Part shown: piece by piece, positions 11,015-20,500 of the stretch
How positions within the stretch are numbered: position 1 is the stretch's first letter
Layout of the letters: each line of letters opens with the position of its first letter
Assembly: GCA_963669155.1 (NCBI GenBank)
Contig: OZ022586.1
Span: forward strand, 19,452,307-19,516,306
DNA length: 64,000 nt
Direction of reading: 5' to 3'
From: Arbacia lixula
Taxonomy: Eukaryota; Echinodermata; Echinoidea; Arbacioida; Arbaciidae
Translations under genes and position numbers: made by a program
Notes under the pieces: generated by a model
Database searches by the model: none
Seen by the model: only the letters and a program-made list of their open reading frames with translations
What the model was told of the DNA's origin: nothing

Positions 11015-11229
11015 TAGCCTGGCTTCCAGGCTGTTGGACATTTCTAATAAAAATTGGAAAGTCTACTGGAGTCTAGTACTCCGAAGACTAGTCCCCTAAC
11101 CTATCTCCCCTTTACTCAGTCATTAGAGGGCGCTGCAGAACATATTGAGATTGATTGGTCAACTGCGGCCAGGCGCATTCATTGAATAGTTTGGATTAGA
11201 AATGCCCAAACAGCCTGGAAGCAAGGCTA
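11015..11229 (+). mobile_element. Family A MITE, copy 4 (well preserved)
   Basis: Both ends are close to consensus: TAGCCTGGCTTCCAGGCTGT on the left and CAGCCTGGAAGCAAGGCTA on the right. The inner blocks GAGTCTAGTACTC and GGATTAGAAATGCCC are present. This is one of the best copies for defining the family. Confidence 0.85.
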
Positions 11230-12540
11230 ACGTACATGTACATTGAGCATAGCCTACATTCTAGGCTCTGCAGTATATGTAATATCCCGACTAAACTGAG
11301 TCTGTGAATAACTACATGTAAGTCTGGCAATAAAGACTAATTAACCTCTTTTCCCTGTCTTTTTTTTTAATGGTTTATTCAGTAAAAATTCAAAAGTTAC
11401 AAACATTAAAAGGAATATACATACAACTACAGCCAAGAGGCTGAAATGTTGATGTTTACAACAATAGTGATATAATACACTTAAATACAAATGTCTGCTG
11501 AGCAGCATTGTATTCTGTATTTGATGATATTTGTCTATACACAGAGAGCTTAATTAAGAGGGCTTAGTCTTAATTGCCAGACTTACATTTAGTTGTTTAA
11601 AGACTTGATTAAGTGTTCCACAGCCTTAAATTTAGGCTACGTGTACATTGAGGATTGAGCTCCAACTACGATGTATGAGTGATACTTAAAATCATTGTAA
11701 ATGAAAGCTATTTTTGCTAGTAGTAAAAGAGTCTTTAAAACATTTTACTTTCAGTTTTGTAGGCAGCATACTATACATACGTACATTTCCCATTTATTAT
11801 CACTCAGTTCAAACCTGAATTTGTACAGGTTGGTACTACATGTAGCATGGACCCTACCATGGTACTAGTGATAAAGACTTTAGTAGTGATAAATTGAGTG
11901 CCATTCTGTCGTGAGTCCATCAACATGGATTCCATTCTTGTTTGATGTTAGGATACCAGGAAGGAATCATATGAAAACCCTGTGAACAAGCATTTTACCT
12001 CATACATGTACATTGTAGGATAATGCAATATTTCAGGAGGTTCCCATTTCATCCGTCCATACATCTATCTTAGACACAATAACTTTGATTGTCTAAATTT
12101 CATCAAACTTGCTACAATGTCAGAATATGACAGATCAATCAACTGATTAGGTCATACATGTAGGTCAAAGTCTCGCTATACATTTAGGTCACGGTCAAAA
12201 TATAAAATTTGAATGTTTTTTTTTTTATATGTGAGATATTTGACTAAATATCACCAAAATCACAAATTCTACTAATTGCTATAATTAAGCTTAAAGTCAG
12301 TTTCCAATTCTATGATTGGGAGGGAAGTTCTACCGGTATATACTGGTGCGTGTATTCTTCCATTTTCAATGTTTTTTTTTTTTTTACAAAATTGTATTTT
12401 TTTTTTACCTGCAAAAGGGACACCCTGCCTTTCATTGTCAGCAGAGGGAGGCATAGGCCTGTGTTACATGTACCAATCAACCAATCAATACCAATCAACT
12501 GCATCCAGTCAAATTTCCCTCAAACATTACACTGTACATA
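11230..12540. other. Spacer, no gene
   Basis: The part at about 11365-11470 (TTTATTCAGTAAAAATTC followed by ACAGCCAAGAGGCTG) resembles the 3' end of a retroposon in reverse, like 20795-20880, but it is too short to assign. Short T runs lie at 12217-12226, 12372-12384 and 12399-12407. Nothing else is recognised. Confidence 0.35.
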
Positions 12541-12566
12541 TATATATCCCTGTGTGGATGGATAAA

Positions 12567-12582
12567 GGGGGGGGGGGGGGGG
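12567..12582. repeat. Homopolymer G run (16)
   Basis: Sixteen consecutive G residues, followed by further G-rich blocks up to about 12613. Confidence 0.95.
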
Positions 12583-13165
12583 TGGGGAAGGGGGTTGGGG
12601 GGGGGGAGTGGGAGGGCTAATTGAGTTTCACATATTCCAGATCCTGAATAGTCCTCCGCAGGGGTGTCTTTATTAGCCCGATGTGGGCGAAATACATGTA
12701 GGAAGCGTGTTCTGATCGGGTTAGCTAGCCAGATCACGAAATAGCTAGCTATTTGTGTCTTCATTAGCCAGATCAAGCAAAATAGCTAGCTATTTGGTTA
12801 AGAATATTTCCCAAGAAATCTTGGTGGAGCTAGCTCGGAGCGTCTTCAATGGCCTGAAAATTTCTCGATCCCAGCATGCATCAGCGTGCAACAAGGCATT
12901 GTTTACGTAGTAGGCTTTTATACGTGCGTGAATGGGATCTCACAACCGAAGCCATGCGATCGTGGCCAATTCCTATCGCACACTGCTGGTATGTGTGAAC
13001 ATTGGGATAATTTATGCATCCCGAGTTTCGAGGTTGCGTATCCCGAGTTTCGAGCTGATGAAGACACGATTGCAACTTCAGCCTACATGTAGTTTCTCGA
13101 TTAGCAAACTAGCTCACTATTTCGTCTGATCAGGCGAATGAAGATACACCTTGTGTGGATAGATC

Positions 13166-13179
13166 GGGGGGGGGGGGGG
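13166..13179. repeat. Homopolymer G run (14)
   Basis: Fourteen G residues in the second copy of the duplicated segment that also contains the run at 12567. Confidence 0.95.
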
Positions 13180-13468
13180 AGGGGGGTGTGTGGAGTGAGA
13201 GGGCCGATTGAGCTTCAAACATTCCAGACCCTGAATAGTCTTCTGTCTTCCTTGTGAGTTGGCTTTCACAGGTGGCTGTCAGGAGGATGTTGTTCATCTC
13301 ATCACATAATCAAATTTCCTTGACTTCAGAGTCTGAAGGAGGAAATCAGTCACACCGTTGCAGCATCTATAGAACCTATCGAAGATTCCTATTCATTGTA
13401 CATGCAATTAGCACCCTGAATTGAGACCCAGGCTCAGCTGACGGATTTCACCGTGCAGCCCTCTCCCC

Positions 13469-13841
13469 TTAAAGGGCATATACTGTACTGGGAAGGCAAA
13501 AATGCCTTCAAAATGAAATTGTTAGCAATCTTCTTGCCAATGGTCTTAAATTCATTTATTGTCTATTTTAGAAGCTTACTGAAAGTGATTTGCCCTCGAA
13601 TGATCTACATTTGGAGTAATGAGTAATTAAATCACAAATCCTCGAAATGTTCGGGCCGAACATTTTGAGGATTTAATCATGAATCATTAATTACTCCATA
13701 TGTGGATCATTTGAGGGCAAATAACTTTCAGCAAGCTTCTAAAATAGACAATACATGATTTTAAGACCATTGGCAAGAAGATTGCTAACAATTACATTTT
13801 GAAGGCTTTTTTGCCTTCCCAGTACAGTATATGCCCTTTAA
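13469..13841. mobile_element. Family C palindromic MITE, TTAA-flanked (365 bp), intact
   Basis: The body is 13473-13837 between TTAA at 13469-13472 and 13838-13841. The left terminus is AGGGCATATACTGTACTGGG and the right is its inverted complement. The arms, about 180 bp each, match nearly base for base through GGCAAAAATGCC, AGCAATCTTCTTGCCAATGG, CTATTTTAGAAGCTTACTG and AATGATCTACATTTGGAGTA, and meet at TGTTCGGGCCGAACA. A transcript would form a long, nearly unbroken hairpin. The TTAA site suggests piggyBac-type mobilisation (inference). A half copy lies at 61049-61275. Confidence 0.9.
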
Positions 13842-14640
13842 CTGTATTTATATCGGGTTGGGTACATGAGTACTTGCATGAAGTATCCCATAGCAGGGAT
13901 CCACAGTTACAGGTGTCCAGCATGCACCCAAATCAGAACTCTAAACCCCTAAAATCTAGACAATTAAACAGGAGCCCTAAACACAAAACCCCCAACAAGG
14001 ATATTCGGACACCCTTTGATAAAAGTTAGTGTGGAGTTCTGTTATAAAGGGTACTACAATGTAGTCCCCTAAAATATTGTTTTTGATGCTCTGAATCCGT
14101 GGGAAATTACATGAGGGCTCTCTTTGATTTAGCCCCCATTATACCTAAAAGAGCCCCCATGTTTAGCAAAAGAGCCCCTGTGATTTTTTCCTTCTTTAAG
14201 GGTATTATAATACCATATGGAAAAATGTGCGGTAGCTAGTTTTCAAGCCTGCTGTTATGAAACAAAACCCCTATTGCATGAGTCTATACCCTTCTTGATT
14301 AGGGGTAATTTTGTGGTTTGTAGGGGCTCCTTTTTGCAGTGCAGCTAGACTTAATTACCCTGAGCCCCCCCCCCCCCTGTAACTGTTTCATTAGTCATTG
14401 TACAATGTACAGGGACTATACATTGAGTGTCTCTGGAGAGGCTCTGTAAACATTACCTGAATGTGACTCTCAGCTCTCAGCTGATTCTTACTAATCCTCA
14501 GAGTGTGAACCATATCCTCATGATAGCAAGTCAAGACATCGAAAGTCAACCCTCACCACAAACATTATCTCTGTAAGTGTATACAGTATGTTGTATGCGT
14601 GCATCTGGGGATATGTACCTCAATGACCTCAATCACATCA
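13842..14640. other. Spacer with worn hAT-like sequence
   Basis: The stretch at about 14110-14400 contains repeated phrases AGAGCCCCCATG, AAAGAGCCCCTGTG and GAGCCCCCCCCC, typical of the interior and ends of the hAT-like family, but no boundaries or duplication can be drawn. No gene. Confidence 0.4.
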
Positions 14641-14655
14641 CTGACTGGCCTAGTG

Positions 14656-15235
14656 GCATCCCCCTCCCTCTCCCTCTTTCTCCTCTCTCCCCTCCTCCCC
14701 TCCTCCCCTCTTCCATCTCCCCTCCCTCTCCCCTCCCTGTCCCCTCTCTCCCCCTCTCCCCCTCTCCTACCCCCTTTTCATTCCCTCCACACTCCTTCTC
14801 CCCCCTCTCCCCTCCCTCTCCCCTCCCTCTCCCCTCCCTCTCCCCTCCCTCTCCCCTCCCTCTCCTCTCCCTCTCCCCTCCCTCTCCCCTCCCTCTCCTC
14901 TCCCTCTCCCCTTCCTCTCCCCTTCCTCTCCCCTTCCTCTCCCCTCCCTCTTCCCTCCCTCTTCCCTCCCTCTCCCCTCCCTCTTCCCTCCCTCTTTCCT
15001 CCCTCTTCCCTCCCTCTTCCCTCCTCCCCCTCTCTCCTCCCCCTCCTTCCTATTTCCTCTTTTTCCACTCTCCCCTCCGCCCCCCATGCATCTTCCCTCC
15101 CTCTCCCCTCTTATCTGCACCCCCCCCTTCACTCCCTCCTCCCTCATATCTCTCCCCTCCCCTTCTTCCCTAAGTTCCCTCCCTTTCTCCTTTTCACTCC
15201 CCTCCCTCTCTCTCTTCTATCCTCTCCTCATCTCC
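14656..15235 (+). repeat. Polypyrimidine tract, (CCCTCT)n-like minisatellite (~580 bp)
   Basis: About 580 bases are almost entirely C and T, built from CTCCCCTCCCTCT units with a roughly 12-base register between 14800 and 15020. Open frames on both strands here (Ser/Pro-Leu-rich on +, Arg/Gly/Glu-rich on -) are repeat translations, not genes. Such a tract can form H-DNA or, on the C-rich strand, i-motifs; this is general knowledge, not shown here. Confidence 0.95.
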
Positions 15236-15626
15236 AGTGAAAACAGAATATATGGAGGCTCAATGTGATTGCCCCCAAAATGCACAAAAAAGCGTCCCTG
15301 TGAAAAGTCATTCTTCCTCATAGCATATATTATTTCAATCATGTTATGATCAATCACAACTCTTTTGAAAATCAAATCAAGGCTCAAAATGTTTCTTTTA
15401 TGGCAACAGTAGAAAGTAGTCTGGCCTGCAAATAAATCTTTAATTTTCTTCACCCACCTCCCGATCCCGTCTCGCACTGTAACCAATCCATCTCAATTGA
15501 TGAATACAATTGGACCGCTCATGAATAACTTCTGGACGATTTCCCCCGCATTCCGTTGATTGTCACAATTGGGTCGTCGTTGGGCAGCTGTCCACACAAG
15601 GAACCGTGCAGTATGAAATCCAGGCC
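15236..15626. other. Spacer, nothing recognised
   Basis: No supported gene or element. Confidence 0.35.
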
Positions 15627-15835
15627 AGCCTAACCTTGCTCCCAGACTCTTGGCCATTTCTGATCCAAACGTAGACAGGGTCTAGTACTCAAGACTAGTC
15701 ACTCTTCCATTCTTCTCTTGCGTCAGTCCAGGAAGACATACAAAGACATTGAGATTGATTAGTCTAACCGCAGCCAGACCCCTTTATTGAATAGTTTGGA
15801 TTATGGAAATGCTGAACAGCCTGTAAATCAGGCTA
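15627..15835 (+). mobile_element. Family A MITE, copy 5
   Basis: The left end CAGCCTAACCTTGCTCCCAG is worn. The interior GGGTCTAGTACTC and GATTGATTAGTCTAACC blocks and the right end AACAGCCTGTAAATCAGGCT are clear. Confidence 0.75.
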
Positions 15836-16285
15836 GACCAGCCAGTCCTGCGAGGGAGACAAACACATCGACGATGAGATCAGCCTCCAGAGCGCTCTCT
15901 CAAACCCTTTCTTGGGGTTTGTTATTGGTTGTGAATGTTGAGGTTTCTGTCGCGGCCTTTCAATAGATGTGTGATACATTAATAGCACAACCTTACAGGC
16001 AGGTTAAAGAGAGGAGTATCATACAACACATGGAGGGCTACTGCACTATTTTAGTGCAAGTTGTGGGAAAGAAATCTTCTAAAGGCATTGCACTTACATC
16101 TCTCGTAGAGAAATTGCCACATAAATATTCAGTAACAGCAGGCATGGTGGATCGCTCTGACACAAAAGATCACAGGTTCAAGACCTGCATGGAGAAGATG
16201 TCTCGACCAAAGCTTGAAGACACAGTTTTTGTCCATGTGCCTGATTAGAAAATGTGAAATATAACAAATGGAATACTTCTTATTG
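15836..16285. other. Spacer with a tRNA-like SINE remnant
   Basis: It includes the SINE-like segment at 16139-16212. A 93-codon open frame covers 15967-16248, but its 3' half translates the tRNA-like sequence, so it is not accepted as a gene. Confidence 0.4.
16139..16212 (+). mobile_element. Possible tRNA-derived SINE fragment
   Basis: The sequence GGCATGGTGGATCGCTCTGA followed by CACAGGTTCAAGACCTGCAT has an A-box-like TGGTGGATCG and a good B-box-like GGTTCAAGACC, spaced as in tRNA genes. It lacks a full acceptor stem, so it is not a functional tRNA. tRNA-headed SINEs with this layout are common in invertebrates; the assignment is inference. Confidence 0.4.
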
Positions 16286-16672
16286 CAAGTGCCTCATCTA
16301 TAAAGAGTTGCAAGTGATCTGAATCGATCACATGTCCAATCCCATATCTCTAATATACAACGTCGAGTTACGATCATTGGCAATTCTTTAATGAGACAGG
16401 GCTCGGATGATATCAAATCCAACAAAAAAAAATCCATTAAAAGTCTAGAGATGTTGTTTCTTGTTCTGAATTTATGACCAGTGCCTCTTCTTACATACAT
16501 GTAAAGAGTTGCAATTGGTCCAGATGAATCAATCACAAATCCAATCCCCTACATACTGTACATGGACAGAGTCAAGATGTAATAATTTTCAATGCTTTAA
16601 TGAGACAGAGCCAAGATAATATCAAATCCCATTAAACAACTGGAGGAGAGTCTAGAGACGTTGTTTCCTGGG
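16286..16672. repeat. Two-copy direct repeat, ~201-bp unit
   Basis: TAAAGAGTTGCAA occurs at 16301 and again at 16502. After each come a related CAATCACA/CGATCACA..TCCAATCCC block, TTTAATGAGACAG and GTCTAGAGA[T/C]GTTGTTTC. The copies have diverged and carry small indels. Similar words occur near 7480-7600, so the unit belongs to a dispersed family. Confidence 0.65.
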
Positions 16673-16916
16673 TTAGCTTGGGATGTTGCTGGAGGGGTTT
16701 ACATACAGTATGTATGATGAAGATGGAGTTACTCTCAGATGATGATGATGGATGGATATTTGCTTCTTCTAAGTCAATAGATAGAGGGTGGGTAAGCGAG
16801 CAAGGATATTGAGAGGGAAATTTGCTGCATGTTGTGTTCCAGTTTGGATACATTAATTATGATAATGTTGACATACATTATCACAATATGTAATGTGTAC
16901 AGTATGTAATTTAGGT

Positions 16917-17373
16917 GGATGGAGCTCGACAGCCTTGGCAGGCAATCCATCTAGGACAAGGACAGTCTGATGTAAAACCTACGACCCGAGGACCTCGCTG
17001 TCACCGTCCCAGCTCGCTAGGCCATGACAGATGAACCCCGGGTGTAAAGGGTGGGAACAGGATTGCGCGCACCGTCTCTCACCTAAAAAAGCCTTTGCGC
17101 AGGCCCTAGGGCCAAGTCTACGTCCCCACCCCCTTTTACTATCTTCTCTTCCAAGCCCTGTAGCGACGGGAAAGGGGCGAACACGGTAGGTGAAAGATGT
17201 CACTGGAAGCCGCAGTTCCAATCCCGCATGCAGGCGGTTCAGGATATTGGTCGCCTGATTGTTGACCAGAAGATGACAACATCGTTCGGCAGCACCCTGA
17301 ATGACCAGGCAGCCCTCTTTAGGGACAGCACTGCTTGCTCCACATGGAGACGGGCCTAGAAAAGGTGGCCTAA
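16917..17373 (+). promoter_or_regulatory. 5' untranslated/internal promoter region of the retrotransposon; possible ribozyme fold
   Basis: This is the GC-rich leader between the 5' target duplication and the in-frame stop at 17371-17373. The first seven bases GGATGGA (16917-16923) can pair with TCCATCT (16946-16952, one wobble). Between them GCC (16932-16934) can pair with GGC (16941-16943), and GACA (16928-16931) can pair with TGTC (16999-17002). This order of pairings is that of an HDV-like double-pseudoknot ribozyme, known at the 5' ends of several non-LTR elements. The catalytic junction and the P4 stem are not convincing, so the fold is a hypothesis. A 132-codon antisense frame (16979-17377) overlaps this region and is probably fortuitous. 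Confidence 0.4.
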
Positions 17374-17520
17374 ACAAAGCTCATCTTCATACCACCCAGT
17401 TGGCTAGCCGCGGTCAACGGGCATCTTCCAAGCGGTCGAACAACTTCAAAGTGTAGTGGCTCCGCACCTGCCCCTAAAGGTGCAACTAGACTCAATCTGG
17501 CATGCTGGAACATCAGGACC

Positions 17521-20500
17521 ATGCTAAATACAGCGGAGAGTAACCGTCCTCAAAGACGCTCTGCCTTAGTTGCGCATGAACTCTCTCGCCTGAACATTGA
17601 CATCGCTGCCCTCAGTGAAATCCGCTTTCCAGACACAGGCAGCCTCAAAGAGCAAGGCACAGGCTACACCCTCTACTGGTCAGGCAAGCCCCGGGGAGAA
17701 CGACGTCTTTCAGGGGTGGGCTTCATGATCAAGAACACCATAGTCTCAAAGTTGGAGAACTTACCATCAGCTCACTCCGACCGCATCATCTCCATGCGCC
17801 TACCACTGAGAAAAAAGCAGTTTGTTACTCTCTTCAGTGTGTATGCTCCGACCCTTCAAGCGGACCCTGCGGACAAAGACAAATTCTACACAGACCTGCG
17901 CAATCTAGTACGGAACACCCCTGCAGATGACAAAGTTGCTATCCTTGGCGACTTCAATGCCAGAGTGGGCCAGGATTCAGAAGCCTGGAAAGGAGTTCTT
18001 GGGAAACATGGCGTTGGGAACTGCAAAGACAACGGGCGTCTCTTGCTAGAATTCTGCGCAGACCTGCAGTTTACAGTCACCAACAACACTTTCCAGCAGA
18101 AAGACAGTCTCAAGACAACCTGGATGCATCCTCGGTCCAAACATTGGCACCTCTTAGACTATGTCCTAGTGCGCCAACGTGACCTCAGAGATGTTTTGCA
18201 CACCAGAGTGATGCCCAGCGCAGAATGTCACACAGACCACCGACTTGTGCGATGCAAGCTGAACCTTCACTTCAAGCCCAAGCCAAAACGAGGAGGTCCC
18301 CCCAGGAGGAAACTCCGGGTCGGCAGCCTGAAGTCAGCTGAAGTGAGAGCCAACTTCCAATCCAATCTTCAGTCGAAGTTGGAAGATTTAGACTCTATCA
18401 CGGACCCCTGTCCTGAGACGCTTTGGGCCACACTGAAAACCGCCGTCCTAAAGTCCTCTGAAGAAGTCCTAGGACTCTCGACAAAGAAGAACAAAGACTG
18501 GTTTGACGAAAACGACAAAGAAATCCAACAACTGCTGGCGAAGAAGAGATCTGCCCACCAGGCCCACCTTGCACAACCATCATGTCCTGTGAAGAAATCT
18601 GCCTTCCGTTTTGAATGCAGCAACCTCCAGCGCAAGCTGCGGATCATCCAGAATGAGTGGTGGACCAACCTCGCCAAGAAAACGCAGCTTTGCGCCGACA
18701 CTGGTGACTACAGGGGCTTCTACGAAGCTTTAAAGGCAGTCTACGGCCCCTCGCACCAAGTGGTTAGCCCCCTGCGCAGTACAGACGGCCAGGCACTCCT
18801 CACTGATAAGGCCTCCATCCTGAACCGCTGGGCAGAACATTTCCAAACCCTCTTCAGTGCCGATCGCTCTGTAGACAAACCTGCGATCCAGCAGATCCCT
18901 CAGCAGCCTGTGAAAGAAGAGCTGGACGAAGCGCCGACCCTTGAAGAGGTCATCAAAGCCACAAACCAGCTGAAGTGTGGCAAGGCTGCGGGCGTCGATG
19001 GCATCCCGCCAGAAATTTGGAAGCACGGAGGAGCAGCATTGCACTCCAAACTTCACGACCTCTTCCTATGCTGCTGGGTACAGGGAAAGCTACCGCAAGA
19101 CCTCCGAGACGCTGTTATCATCATCCTGTACAAGAACAAAGGTGAAAAGTCTGACTGTTCAAACTACCGGGGGATAACTCTCCTCTCCGTTGCAGGCAAA
19201 ATCCTAGCAAGAGTTCTTCTCAACAGACTGGTGCCTGCTGTGGCAGAACTCCACCTCCCAGAGAGCCAGTGCGGCTTTAGACTGAACAGAGGTACCACCG
19301 ACATGGTCTTCGTGCTCAGGCAGCTCCAAGAAAAATGCCGCGAACAAAACAAGGGTCTATACGTCACCTTTGTAGACCTGACGAAGGCTTTCGATACTGT
19401 GAGCAGAAAAGGCCTGTGGCAGATCCTGGGGCGTCTTGGCTGTCCTCCAAAGTTCCTCAGCATGGTCAGGCAGCTGCATGAAGATCAACGTGGTCAGGTC
19501 AGAAACAGCAACGACCTCTCGGAACCTTTTCCGATCATCAACGGGGTGAAGCAAGGCTGCGTCCTCGCACCAACTCTCTTCACTATCTTCTTCAGCATGA
19601 TGCTTCAACGGGCCACGGACGACCTCAGTGACGAAGATGGCATCTACATTCGATACCGCACTGATGGTAACCTGTTCAACTTACGACGCCTACAGGCCCA
19701 CACCAAGACCCAAGAGCAACTGATTCGGGAGTTACTCTTTGCTGACGATGCCGCCCTCGTAACTCACACTGAGACCGCCCTGCAAAGGGTAACATCCTGC
19801 TTCGCAGAGGCTTCCCAACTCTTTGGTCTCGAAGTCAGCCTGAAGAAGACAGAGGTTCTCCACCAGCCCGCCCCCCAGGAAGCGTACTGCCCACCCCACA
19901 TCGCAATTGGCGAGACGGGACTGAAGGCAGTCCAACAGTTCACCTACCTGGGATGCACCATCTCCTCTGACGCAAGAATCGACAAAGAGGTGGACAACAG
20001 ACTGGCAAAGGCAAGCAGTGCTTTTGGCAGACTCCACAGTCGTGTCTGGAACAACAAGCACCTGAAGAAAGCCTCAAAGATCAGTGTGTACAGAGCTGTG
20101 GTACTAACCACCCTCCTGTATGGTTCCGAGTCATGGGTCACTTACAGACACCACCTACGACTCCTGGAACGTTTCCACCAACGGTGTCTCCGCTCCATCC
20201 TCAACATCCACTGGAGCGACTACATCACTAACGTTGAAGTGCTTCAACAAGCGGGGATTCCAAGTGTCGAGGCCATGCTGATGAAAACGCAGCTACGCTG
20301 GGCAGGGCATGTCTCCAGAATGGAGGATCACCGCCTACCCAAGATCGTCCTCTATGGTGAACTCTCCACCGGGCACCGTGACAGAGGAGCACCAAAGAAG
20401 AGATACAAAGACTCTCTGAAAAAATCCCTGTCTGCCTGCCACATCGACCATCGACAGTGGACAGCCCTTGCCGCTGACCGAGGGGCATGGCGACACGCCG

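Larger units (their letters stand above)
12548..13235. repeat. Direct duplication flanking a ~490-bp inverted-repeat element
   Basis: A segment starting TGTGTGGATGGATAAAGGGG (12551) and running through the GAGTTTCACATATTCCAGAT block to CCTGAATAGTCCTCC (about 12655) recurs, diverged, at about 13153-13235 (TGTGTGGATAGATCGGGG, then CATTCCAGACCCTGAATAGT). Both copies carry a long G run and a GTGG/GTGAGAGGGC block. Between them, 12661-13151 begins GGGGTGTCTTTATTAGCCCG and ends GCGAATGAAGATACACC, an imperfect inverted pair. Three internal copies of AGCCAGATCA..TAGCTAGCTAT are present. The middle is probably a non-autonomous element. Confidence 0.5.

Noticed and set aside
14577..15240. Open frames of 198 and 213 codons on + and 126 on -
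   Set aside because: Straight translations of the CCCTCT tract (Ser/Pro/Leu or Arg/Gly/Glu only).
16139..16212. Functional tRNA gene
   Set aside because: A- and B-box-like words are present but the acceptor stem and a plausible anticodon arm are not.
15967..16248. 93-codon frame
   Set aside because: Its 3' half runs through a tRNA-like SINE remnant; no family recognised.
18369..20141. Antisense frames opposite the retrotransposon ORF
   Set aside because: Shadows of the genuine coding strand.
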